DNA from: Acidobacteriota bacterium
GTDB taxonomy: Bacteria; Acidobacteriota; Terriglobia; Bryobacterales; Bryobacteraceae
Direction of reading: 5' to 3'
Assembly (NCBI GenBank): GCA_026393985.1
Contig: JAPKZB010000006.1
Coordinates: forward strand, 79,891-143,890
DNA length: 64,000 nucleotides
A program made the translations under genes and the position numbers. Position 1 is the first letter of the stretch. Each line of letters opens with the position of its first letter. This document shows positions 1 to 7,842 of this stretch, in pieces. A model generated the notes under the pieces. That model saw only the letters and a program-made list of their open reading frames with translations, ran no database searches and had not been told where the DNA came from.

Positions 1-995
1 ATGGGCCACCAGGAGTAGACGATGGCCTGGACCATGGAGGCGGGGATGAAGGTGGCGATGAGCCAGCGGGTGCCGTAGCTCATGGCGATGCCGCAAAGCG
101 AGCCGATGATGGCGAGCAGGACGGTTTCGCGGAGCAGAATGCCGAGGACGTAGCCGGGTCCGGCGCCGAGGGCTTTGAGAATGCCGATTTCGCGGGTGCG
201 TTCGAGCACGGCGGTGTACATGGCGAGGAAGACGACCAGGAAGCCGAACAGAACGGCGAGGGAGACGACGACGCCGATGAAGGCCTTCAGCTCCGGCAGG
301 TTGTTGACGGAAAACTGCTTGATGAGCTCTTCCATGGCGTAGATGGGATACTCGGGCAGGTCCTGCTTCATCGCGTTGATGACGGCCTGGGTGTTGGCCG
401 GGTTGTCGAGCTTGACATAGATCATGGTGATCTTGCCGTTGGCGCTGGCGAGTTCCTGCAGGACGGTGAGCGGGATCATGACGCGGGCCAGTTTGCCGGA
501 GGCGAAGATGCCGGAGACGCGCCAGTCGCGGTTCATGGTGTGGAGCAGGGAGCCGACCTTGAGCTTCTTTTCGCGGGCGTAGAGGTCGTCGATGATGACA
601 TCGTCGGGGGCGGTGAGCTTGCCGCCTTCGCGGAAGCGGAAGCCGCCACTCATGGCGGCGAACTCGTCGTAGTTGATGCCCATGATGGAGCTGACGCCGC
701 CGGTGGAGTGGACGCCGATGGGAGTGGCGAGGGTGACTTGTTTTTGGGCGCGGACGTAGTCGAGAATCTTCTGATTCATCGAAAGCGAACCCATGCCGAC
801 GACGGAGCTGCCCGGGGCGCGGACGACGAGATCGGCGCCAACGCCGCGGGCGCGGTTGGCCTGATCTTCGAGCATTCCTTCGCCTACGCCTACCAAGGCA
901 AGCATCATCGTCACGCCCAGGCCGATGGCGAGCGAGCTCAGCAGCGTCCGGACGGGACGGTGCTTCAGGTTTTCGTAAACCAGCTTATAGACCAA
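1..995 (-). CDS. ABC transporter permease, FtsX/MacB-like (3' end outside window)
   Basis: Inner-membrane permease of the MacB/FtsX type, which with a separate ATPase moves lipids, peptides or drugs or works mechanically on the periplasm. About 331 codons are visible. A TTG start at 995 gives MVYKLVYENLKHRPVRT, followed by a hydrophobic segment near residues 17-40, a periplasmic core domain, and a second membrane segment near 232-256 leading into the typical FtsX motif REIGILKALGAG. At least one further C-terminal segment lies beyond the window edge. It starts 9 bp after the aminotransferase stop and is probably co-transcribed with it. No strong ribosome binding site precedes the TTG, so the start is less certain than the family call. 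Confidence 0.85.
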   Translation of the reverse strand, partial: MVYKLVYENLKHRPVRTLLSSLAIGLGVTMMLALVGVGEGMLEDQANRARGVGADLVVRAPGSSVVGMGSLSMNQKILDYVRAQKQVTLATPIGVHSTGGVSSIMGINYDEFAAMSGGFRFREGGKLTAPDDVIIDDLYAREKKLKVGSLLHTMNRDWRVSGIFASGKLARVMIPLTVLQELASANGKITMIYVKLDNPANTQAVINAMKQDLPEYPIYAMEELIKQFSVNNLPELKAFIGVVVSLAVLFGFLVVFLAMYTAVLERTREIGILKALGAGPGYVLGILLRETVLLAIIGSLCGIAMSYGTRWLIATFIPASMVQAIVYSWWP

Positions 996-1004
996 CTGAT
1001 TATT

Positions 1005-2306
1005 CTACAGGGCGTTGGCCGCCGCGGCTAGCGTGGCGTCAATATCGGCTTCCGTGTGGGCACCGCTGAGGTACCAGCGGCCGTCGGGGAGGACGAGCAC
1101 GCCCTGGTTGAGGAGGCCGAGGGCGAAGTCGCTGTACAGAGCCTTGTCGGCCGCCATGGTCTGGCGGTAGTTGCGGGGCACGTCGGACTGGAAGGCGAGT
1201 TGGAAGACGGGACCATCGCCGGTGGTGACCACGGCGTGGCCTTTGGCGCGGAGCAGGGATTCGAGGCCGGAGCGGAGACGGTTGCCGAGGACGTGGAGGC
1301 GGTCGTAGAAGCCGGGGACGGCCAGTTGGTCGAGCGCGGCGGCGGCGGCGGCGAGCACGAGGGGGTTGCCGTTGAGGGTGCCGGCGTGGACGACTTCGCC
1401 GCGGCTGATCAAGTCCATGTATTCGCGCTTGCCGGCGAGGACGCTGAGCGGGGTGCCGGCGCCGACGGCCTTGGCGAAGGTGGCGAGGTCCGGGGTGACG
1501 CCGTAGCGTCCCTGGCCGCCGTCGAGGGCGACGCGGAAGCCGGTGATGACCTCGTCGAACAGCAGGAGGGCTCCGTGCTGCGTGGTGATGTCGCGGAGGA
1601 ATTGAAGGAAGCCGGGTTCGGCGGGGATACAGCCGGAGTTGGCCAGCAGCGGCTCGCAGGCCACCATGGAGATTTCGGCGCCGTGCGCGGCGAAGAGGGC
1701 TTCGACGGCCGCGCGGTCGTTCCATTCGGCCACCAGGACATGATCGTGCGGCAATTGTCCTTTGCCGACGGGTTCGGGGTGGCCGAGCGGCAGATTGGCG
1801 CCGAAGCGGTAGCTGACGAGGGCCTGGTCGCCCCAGCCGTGGTAGTGGCCTTCGAACTTGAGGTACTTGGGGCGGCCGGTGAAGGCGCGGGCGAGGCGGA
1901 GGGCGAGGTTGACGACGTCGGTGCCGGCGTTGGAAAAGGCCACGAGATCGGCGCAGGGGAGGATGGAGGTGAGCCGTTCGGCGACGAGGTATTCGAGTTC
2001 GTGCTGGGCGCCGAAGGTGAGCCCCTTGGCGGCCTGCGCGGTGATGGCGGCCGAGACGGCGGGCGGCGCATGGCCGAGAATCAGAGGCCCCCAGGCCAGG
2101 CCATAGTCGGTGTACTCGTTGCCGTCCACATCCCACATGTGGCTTCCCGCCCCGCGGTCAAAAAAGAGGGGGTAGGGCCGGGCGGATCGCCGCAGGCCGC
2201 TCGATACTCCCCCGGCTAAAGACCGCTGGCTGCGCTCGTAGCGAGCCAAAGATCCGGCGGTCTTGGCGCGGACCTCTTTTTCGTGTATGTCAGTTGGGAA
2301 ACCCAC
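1005..2306 (-). CDS. Glutamate-1-semialdehyde aminotransferase-like class III aminotransferase
   Basis: PLP-dependent class III aminotransferase, closest in appearance to glutamate-1-semialdehyde 2,1-aminomutase (HemL), 433 residues as usual for the family. Visible landmarks are the N-terminal GGVSSGLR segment, DVDGNEYTDYGLAWGP, SNAGTDVVNLALRLAR (cofactor phosphate cup), LLFDEVITGFR (aspartate that contacts the pyridine nitrogen) and the Schiff-base lysine at about K279 in FAKAVGAG. True HemL normally has FGK with a glycine-rich stretch after it, so a paralogue acting on another amino-ketone is possible. Divergent from the IclR-type regulator, which may control it, and followed closely by a permease gene. 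Confidence 0.85.
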   Translation of the reverse strand: MGFPTDIHEKEVRAKTAGSLARYERSQRSLAGGVSSGLRRSARPYPLFFDRGAGSHMWDVDGNEYTDYGLAWGPLILGHAPPAVSAAITAQAAKGLTFGAQHELEYLVAERLTSILPCADLVAFSNAGTDVVNLALRLARAFTGRPKYLKFEGHYHGWGDQALVSYRFGANLPLGHPEPVGKGQLPHDHVLVAEWNDRAAVEALFAAHGAEISMVACEPLLANSGCIPAEPGFLQFLRDITTQHGALLLFDEVITGFRVALDGGQGRYGVTPDLATFAKAVGAGTPLSVLAGKREYMDLISRGEVVHAGTLNGNPLVLAAAAAALDQLAVPGFYDRLHVLGNRLRSGLESLLRAKGHAVVTTGDGPVFQLAFQSDVPRNYRQTMAADKALYSDFALGLLNQGVLVLPDGRWYLSGAHTEADIDATLAAAANAL

Positions 2307-2365
2307 GACTCCCTATTGAACCAAAGTCCTGCCGGGAAGTGTGGCATACTTCGGAGTCTCCCTCT

Positions 2366-3127
2366 GTGAATAGTACTTCGACACGCTATCTGGTGCCGGT
2401 TCTGCAGAGCGCCTTCCGGCTGCTCGAAGAGGTGTCGCGCGCCGGGGCGCTGACGCTGCAGGAGGCGGTGCGGCGGACGGGCATTCCGAAGTCGACCGTG
2501 TTTCGCGTCTTCAGCACGCTGCAGCATCTCGGGGTGCTGATTCGCGATGAGAGTGAGAAAAGCTACCGGCTGGGCTACGGCGTGCCGGGGCTGTTGACGG
2601 CGGGCGAGGATCTGGAAACGCTGCGCCGGGCCGCGCTGCCGCAGATGATCCGGCTGCGCGATCAGTTTGGCGAGACAGTAAATCTGGGTAAGCTGCAGCA
2701 CGATAAGGTCGTCTATCTCGAGGTAGTGCCGAGTGAGTCGGCGCTGCGTTTCTCGGAGCGTCCCGGGGCGACCGTGGCCGTGCACGCTTCGTCGCTCGGG
2801 CGGGCGATTCTGGCGTTTTCTCCCGCCACGGTGGTGGATGGGCTGATTGCCGGCCGCCCGCTGGCGGCGCTGACGGCACGGACGATTACCACCGAAGCAG
2901 AGTTGCGCAAGGAGCTTGCCGCCGTTCGCCGGCACGGTTACAGCCTGGAGGTGGAGGAGTCCGCGCTGCAGGCGGTTTGCGTGGGGGCGCCGATCCTCGG
3001 CCGGAACGGCGAGGCCGTCGCCGCGTTGAGCCTGTCGGGGCCTATTCACCGGTTCCGGCCGCAGAAGGATGGCACGATTATCGTGGCGCTGCGAGCGGCG
3101 GCGGCGGAGATTAGCGGGGTCCGTTAG
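2366..3127 (+). CDS. IclR family transcriptional regulator
   Basis: DNA-binding regulator of 253 residues with an N-terminal winged helix-turn-helix (about residues 8-70, including TLQEAVRRTGIPKSTVFRV) and a C-terminal ligand-binding IclR domain (RCVAAP-like motif seen as VCVGAPI, then GEAVAALSLSGP). The GTG at 2366 was chosen because the family normally starts just before the helix-turn-helix. An in-frame ATG at 2294 would add 24 residues of atypical sequence and overlap the divergent aminotransferase start. With the GTG start the 59 bp between the two genes can hold the shared promoter and operator, so control of the aminotransferase is a reasonable inference. Confidence 0.88.
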   Translation: MNSTSTRYLVPVLQSAFRLLEEVSRAGALTLQEAVRRTGIPKSTVFRVFSTLQHLGVLIRDESEKSYRLGYGVPGLLTAGEDLETLRRAALPQMIRLRDQFGETVNLGKLQHDKVVYLEVVPSESALRFSERPGATVAVHASSLGRAILAFSPATVVDGLIAGRPLAALTARTITTEAELRKELAAVRRHGYSLEVEESALQAVCVGAPILGRNGEAVAALSLSGPIHRFRPQKDGTIIVALRAAAAEISGVR

Positions 3128-3157
3128 GCCCGCCGGAATTGCATACTATGGAACGAC

Positions 3158-4327
3158 ATGCGCCGCCGTCAGTTCCTTTCTTTGCTTGCTCCGGACCCGC
3201 GGAAGAAGATCGCCGCCATCGTTACCGAATATCGTTGGTTCTCCCACGCTGATGTCATCTGCGGACGGCTGCTGGGGGGGCACTCGGCGAATAACGTCTG
3301 GACGCCGCCGCGCCTGAACCTGGTTTCGCTCTACACTGAGCAGGTGCCGAAGAACGATATGTCGCGCGACCTGGCGGCGCGGCATGGCTTCCGGATCCAC
3401 CCGACCATTCGGGAGGCGCTGACGCTGGGCACGGGAAAATTGGCAGTGGACGGCGTGGTGTTTGTCGGCGAACACGGCGACTACCCGACCAACGCCGACG
3501 GCCAGAAGCTCTATCCCCGCTTTGAACTCTTCAACCAGATTCTCGATGTGTATGAGCAGTCCGGCCGCAGCGTTCCCACGTTTTTCGACAAACATTTTTC
3601 CTACGACTGGACCAAGGCCGAAGCGCTCTTCCGCCGCGCCCGGCGGTTGCAGACGCCGCTGCTGGCCGGTTCCTCGCTGCCGGTGACGAGCCGGGCGCCG
3701 CATCTGCAGCCGAAGCTCGAAACCCGGATGACGCACGCGGCGGCTATCGGCTACGGGCCGCTCGATGCGTACGGCTTCCATCTGCTCGAAACGCTGCAGT
3801 GTTTGGTGGAACGGCGCGCGGGCGGCGAGACGGGCGTGACGCAGGTGCACACGATCAGCGGCGAAGCCATTTGGCAGTGGCTGCCCGCGCACGCGTGGGC
3901 GCGGCCGCTGCTCGAGGCCGCCTGGAAGCTCGACCCGGCCTCGCGGAAGGGTTCGATGGAGGCGCAGGCGAAGTCGCCCGTGCTGTTTCACGTGCGCCAT
4001 CGCGATGGGTTTGAGTCCGTGGCGCTGATGCTTTCGCCTTCGGGCAATGACCGCACGGTGGCCCTTGCAACGCCCGCCGGCGTTTTGACCACGCTGTTCG
4101 GGCCGCCTTCGGTGACCCGGCCGCTGCCGCACTTCGACGGGCTCGTCCATTGCATTGAAGACCTGATCGTGACCGGCCGCGAGCCGTACCCGCCGGAGCG
4201 CACGCTGCTTACCACCGGCATCCTCGCGCAGGCCTTTGCCTCGAAACGCACCGGCCAGCCGGTAGCCAACAACGACCTGCTGATCTCCTACCGCGCCCCC
4301 GCCGAACCGTTTCTCCAAACCGCATGA
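3158..4327 (+). CDS. Uncharacterised protein with Tat-like leader, possibly oxidoreductase-related
   Basis: A 389-residue protein starting MRRRQFLSLL, which resembles a twin-arginine leader but lacks a long hydrophobic stretch. The first part (AAIVTEYRWFSHADVI) suggests a nucleotide-binding or Rossmann-like strand. A conserved-looking block VFVGEHGDYPTN and later FDKHFSYDW follow. I recall similar proteins next to hydrolases in acidobacteria and planctomycetes but cannot name a reaction. It overlaps the downstream dipeptidase by 4 bp (ATGA), so the two are translationally coupled and probably act on the same substrate class. Confidence 0.7.
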   Translation: MRRRQFLSLLAPDPRKKIAAIVTEYRWFSHADVICGRLLGGHSANNVWTPPRLNLVSLYTEQVPKNDMSRDLAARHGFRIHPTIREALTLGTGKLAVDGVVFVGEHGDYPTNADGQKLYPRFELFNQILDVYEQSGRSVPTFFDKHFSYDWTKAEALFRRARRLQTPLLAGSSLPVTSRAPHLQPKLETRMTHAAAIGYGPLDAYGFHLLETLQCLVERRAGGETGVTQVHTISGEAIWQWLPAHAWARPLLEAAWKLDPASRKGSMEAQAKSPVLFHVRHRDGFESVALMLSPSGNDRTVALATPAGVLTTLFGPPSVTRPLPHFDGLVHCIEDLIVTGREPYPPERTLLTTGILAQAFASKRTGQPVANNDLLISYRAPAEPFLQTA

Positions 4328-5502
4328 ATCGCCGCCAGTTTCTCTCCTCCGCCCTCGCGCTCACCCCGCGCCAACTGCACGACCCGCGCCAACTGCACGA
4401 AAAGATGTTCGTTTTTGACGCGCACCTGCACGTCATCAACCGCCAGTTCTACCGCGGCGGCGACATCGGCCAGCGTGTCGAGGACGGCCACTTTGATCTG
4501 GCGCGCGCCAAAGAGGGCGGCCTGGACGCGCTCTTCTTCACCCTGTTCATCACCGAAGACTACTATCCGGGCCACTATGAAACCAAGCAGGCGCTGCGGC
4601 TGATCGACCTCGCCTACCGGCAGGTGGAGAAGAACGCCCGCACCATCGGCATCGCCCGCAACGCGGCTGAAATTCAGGCGCTGCGCAAGCAGGGCCGCCT
4701 GGCCGCCGTGCTCGATCTCGAAGGCGGCTTCGACATGGACGGCGACCTGGGCGTCCTGCGCGCTCTGCATCAGTTGGGCGTGCGGTCCATCCAGCTTCCC
4801 GCCCACAACTTCGCCAACAACTTCGCCGACTCCTGCTGCGCCATCACGCGCTTCAACGGCCTGACCGCGCACGGCCGCGCCGTGGTGGCGGAGTGCAACC
4901 GACTCGGCATCGTCATCAACATCGCCCATGCGTCCACCGAAACCGCCGAGCAGGCGATTGCCGCGTCCGAGCACCCGGTTGTTTCCACCCACGACGGCCT
5001 TCGCTCCCGCAACAATATCCCGCGGCTGATGACCGAAGCCACGCTCGAAAAGCTGGCCCGCAAGGGTGGACTGATCGGCTTCCACATCGGCAACGAGTTC
5101 CACAACCGCGCGCTGTTTGACTACCGCACGCGGAAGGCCGGCAAGCCCTTCTGGGACCGCAGCGACGTGAAAAAAGACCGGGCGGAGATGACGATCGCCG
5201 AGGTGGACAAGCTGGTCGGCCGCGGCTTTTCGATGACCGGCATTCAGGCGCCCGAGGAGCTGAAGTACACGACCGACCAGTGGTTTGAAGTGGTCGAACG
5301 CGCGACGGCCATCGCCGGCGAAGACCATGTGATGCTCGGGACGGACTTCGACGGCGGCCCCACGCTGCCGCGCGGCATGCGCGACTGCCGGGACTACCCG
5401 ATGCTGACCGAAGCCATGCTGCGCCGCGGCTGGAAGCCCGGCCGCATTGAAAAGTTCCTGGGCGGGAACCTGCTGCGGGTGTTCGGCCGGATCGCTACTT
5501 GA
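4324..5502 (+). CDS. Membrane dipeptidase-like metallohydrolase (peptidase M19)
   Basis: Renal dipeptidase family zinc hydrolase of the amidohydrolase fold, 392 residues. Visible metal-site motifs are FDAHLH near the N-terminus, the bridging glutamate in LDLEGGFDMDGDL, NIAHAS and VVSTHDGLRS for the histidine ligands, and MLGTDFDGG near the C-terminus. These are the usual landmarks of M19. The protein starts MNRRQFLSSALAL, a short Tat-like leader. Just after it a 17-18 bp segment encoding PRQLHD/PRQLHE is tandemly repeated (4366-4402). It overlaps the preceding gene by 4 bp and runs into the convergent M81 gene with 8 bp of overlap. Confidence 0.87.
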   Translation: MNRRQFLSSALALTPRQLHDPRQLHEKMFVFDAHLHVINRQFYRGGDIGQRVEDGHFDLARAKEGGLDALFFTLFITEDYYPGHYETKQALRLIDLAYRQVEKNARTIGIARNAAEIQALRKQGRLAAVLDLEGGFDMDGDLGVLRALHQLGVRSIQLPAHNFANNFADSCCAITRFNGLTAHGRAVVAECNRLGIVINIAHASTETAEQAIAASEHPVVSTHDGLRSRNNIPRLMTEATLEKLARKGGLIGFHIGNEFHNRALFDYRTRKAGKPFWDRSDVKKDRAEMTIAEVDKLVGRGFSMTGIQAPEELKYTTDQWFEVVERATAIAGEDHVMLGTDFDGGPTLPRGMRDCRDYPMLTEAMLRRGWKPGRIEKFLGGNLLRVFGRIAT

Positions 5503-7027
5503 TGCCCCACATGTCTTTGCGGGCCTGCTTGAACTCGTAGCGGCCGGGGTTGACGCTGGTGGCGCCGGGGGTGTCCACCATGACGATCTCGGCGGCCACC
5601 GGTTCGTAGGCGGCGCGGGGTGCGATGGTGCCTTTGGCGACGAGGATCTTCTGGCGCTCCGGGTAGATGCCGAGCGAGACAATCTGGTGGATCGAGTTCG
5701 GACTCGAACGTTCGCTCGTGACGACGAGGTAGTTGGCAAGGTCGCGCGTGGAGCCTTCGGCTTCGATCACGGCCGTGTGGCCCAGGTTCCAATAGCGGCC
5801 GCCACCGTGGCGCACGGCCGTTTCGATATAGCGGCCCGCGTGGAGGCTGCGTACCTTGCCTTGGACGCGGACGGGCTTGCCGTGGGCGTTGTCGGACTTG
5901 CCGCCCACCAGTTGATTAAACGCGCCATCGAGACCGGCTTTCTGCGCGGCGTCGAAGGCCGCCGGGTCGTACAGGACGACCACCCAGCCGGTGGCCTTCT
6001 GCGCGAGCAGTTGCTCGAGCAGAAACGTCGAATCGCCGGCGGAGCCGCCGCCGACGTTATCGCCGATGTCGAACAGCGCGACGGGGAACTTCGGCGCGGC
6101 CAGGGCGTTTTTGACGGCGGTGGCCGCGTCGGGCAGGTTGAGCTTCAAACGGTCGCGCTGCTCCCACATCAGGTTGCTGAGGCGCTTGGCTTCGCGTTCG
6201 GCCAGGTTGCGGTCGTCGTCGGTGACGACGATGATGCTGGGGCCCATGTGCGGGGAGTCGTTGTACTGGTAGCCGCCCATGACGCTGGCGGCCAGGATCT
6301 TCGGGTTGTCCCGCTCGAGGCGGAAGGTCTCCTGGGTGAGCGGCTTCATGGGGTCGCCGTAGGTGTTCTGGAAGACGATGTTATAGACCATATCGGGCTT
6401 GATGATGGTCTGCACGGGCTTGACCTCGCCGCGCAGCATTCGGCCGAGAATGTTGGCGGCCTGGATGCCGCGTTCTTTCGTGTCCAGGTGCGGATTCTGT
6501 TTGTACGAGACGAGCACGTTGGTCATCTCGACAATCGCCGGCGAGGTGTTGCCGTGGAAGTCGTGGGTCAGCACGATGGGGAAGGGCTTGGGGAACTTGG
6601 CCCGCAGACGGCGGATGAGCTCTTCGTCGCCCTGCGGGTAGGACTCGGCGTACATGGCGCCGTGGAGGGCGATCAGGATGGCGTCGAAGGGCTTCACCTT
6701 CTCGAAGCCTTCGACGAGGCGCTTGGCCAACTCTTCAAAGGCCGCTTTGCTGACGGCGCCCCGGGGCATGGCGTGGGAGTAGACCGTCGGCAGCATGGTC
6801 CACTTCTGCCGCCGGCCCTCTTCGATGAAGCCGGCCACCTCGGTGCTGCCCGCGGCCCAGCGGTCGAGCGACGGCTCCACCCAGTCAAAATCGGCCAACT
6901 CCGTCTTTGCCGGATTGAACGAGTTTGACTCGTGCATAATCGAGCCGAGCGCCACCCGGAAACCGCCCCCGCTCTGCGCCGCCAACGGCCCTGCCGCCAT
7001 CACCGCCATCGCTTCCCGCCGATTCAT
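5495..7027 (-). CDS. M81 family metallopeptidase (MlrC/microcystinase C-like)
   Basis: Metallopeptidase of the M81 family, about 510 residues, whose characterised member MlrC degrades linearised microcystin peptides. Visible motifs include IMHESNSFNP near the N-terminus, DAILIALHGAMYAE, VLTHDFHGNTSP and the later DIGDNVGGGSAGDST, which supply metal ligands in this family. The start at 7027 gives MNRREAMAVMAAG, a Tat-like leader, and has GAAGG about 9 nt upstream. ATG at 7036 in the same frame lies directly on that site and is less likely. Substrate in this organism is unknown. The gene is divergent from the FGE-like gene with only 34 bp between start codons. Confidence 0.88.
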   Translation of the reverse strand: MNRREAMAVMAAGPLAAQSGGGFRVALGSIMHESNSFNPAKTELADFDWVEPSLDRWAAGSTEVAGFIEEGRRQKWTMLPTVYSHAMPRGAVSKAAFEELAKRLVEGFEKVKPFDAILIALHGAMYAESYPQGDEELIRRLRAKFPKPFPIVLTHDFHGNTSPAIVEMTNVLVSYKQNPHLDTKERGIQAANILGRMLRGEVKPVQTIIKPDMVYNIVFQNTYGDPMKPLTQETFRLERDNPKILAASVMGGYQYNDSPHMGPSIIVVTDDDRNLAEREAKRLSNLMWEQRDRLKLNLPDAATAVKNALAAPKFPVALFDIGDNVGGGSAGDSTFLLEQLLAQKATGWVVVLYDPAAFDAAQKAGLDGAFNQLVGGKSDNAHGKPVRVQGKVRSLHAGRYIETAVRHGGGRYWNLGHTAVIEAEGSTRDLANYLVVTSERSSPNSIHQIVSLGIYPERQKILVAKGTIAPRAAYEPVAAEIVMVDTPGATSVNPGRYEFKQARKDMWGIK

Positions 7028-7061
7028 GATTTGCATCCTTCGACGATATAGCCTAGAAGGA

Positions 7062-7781
7062 ATGGCGACCACCCGGCGATCTTTTCTCGCGTTCCCGTTC
7101 GCCTTCCCGGCGGCGCTCGACCGGCAGAGCCGCGTCACCCGCGTCGAGAACCGCACTGCCGAAGGCTTTGCCGATGCGCTGCCCGGCGCCCCCGCGCTCG
7201 AAATGCTGACGATTCCCGCCGGGCCGCTCGTCCTGCCCAATGGACGGGAGACGATCGTGTCGTCCTTCGCCCTTGGCCGCTACGAGGTGACCGTGGCGCA
7301 GTGGAACGCCGCGGCCCGGCTGCCGAAGCACCGGCGGGCGCTGCCGCCGTTCTCTACCGGCAGGGAGTCGCCGTTCGGCTGGCAGCCGGAGCAGGCGGTG
7401 GAGACGGTCTCGTTCCGCGACTGCCTGGAATTCTGCGCCCGCCTCAGCCGGCTGACCGGCCGGGCCTACCGTCTGCCCACCGACCGCGAATGGGAGTACG
7501 CCTGCCGCGCCGGCACCCGCACCGCTTTCTGGTGGGGCGACCGCTTCGCGCCGGCACTCGCCGTACTGCCGCGCGAGGGCGAAGCGCCGAAGGCTCCCGC
7601 CTCCACTGGCTACGCCAACCCCTTCGGCCTGTACGACATCATTGGGAACGTCGATGAGTGGGTGGCCGATGCCGACCCGAAGCGCAACGACTTCCACCTG
7701 TTTCGGGTTTCGGCCGCCGAGAACGACTGGCTGAGCGAAAAATTCAGCCGGACAGGACTCGGGTTCCGGGTCGCTGTATGA
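7062..7781 (+). CDS. Formylglycine-generating enzyme (SUMF1) family protein, reduced
   Basis: A 239-residue protein with the FGE-sulfatase fold signature: PLVLPNGRE, GRYEVTVAQWNAAAR, ETVSFRDCLEFCARLS, YRLPTDREWEYACRAGT and GLYDIIGNVDEWVAD, ending GLGFRVAV. The leader MATTRRSFLAFPFAFP resembles a Tat signal, so it is probably exported. Family members usually carry an RGGSW block and a cysteine pair before the final GFR; here that segment is shortened and both are missing, so formylglycine synthesis is unlikely and a binding or structural role more plausible. AGAAGG lies only 1 nt before the ATG, which leaves the start or the initiation mode uncertain. Confidence 0.8.
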   Translation: MATTRRSFLAFPFAFPAALDRQSRVTRVENRTAEGFADALPGAPALEMLTIPAGPLVLPNGRETIVSSFALGRYEVTVAQWNAAARLPKHRRALPPFSTGRESPFGWQPEQAVETVSFRDCLEFCARLSRLTGRAYRLPTDREWEYACRAGTRTAFWWGDRFAPALAVLPREGEAPKAPASTGYANPFGLYDIIGNVDEWVADADPKRNDFHLFRVSAAENDWLSEKFSRTGLGFRVAV

Positions 7782-7842
7782 CACAAGTTCTACGGGCCCT
7801 CTGCTATCGTTGAGTTTTCGCCCTGCTTTCGTATTTCCCTCT

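Noticed and set aside
5447-6928. 493-codon plus-strand frame opposite the M81 peptidase
   Set aside because: Low-complexity composition and no family motif, while the minus strand carries the peptidase signatures throughout.
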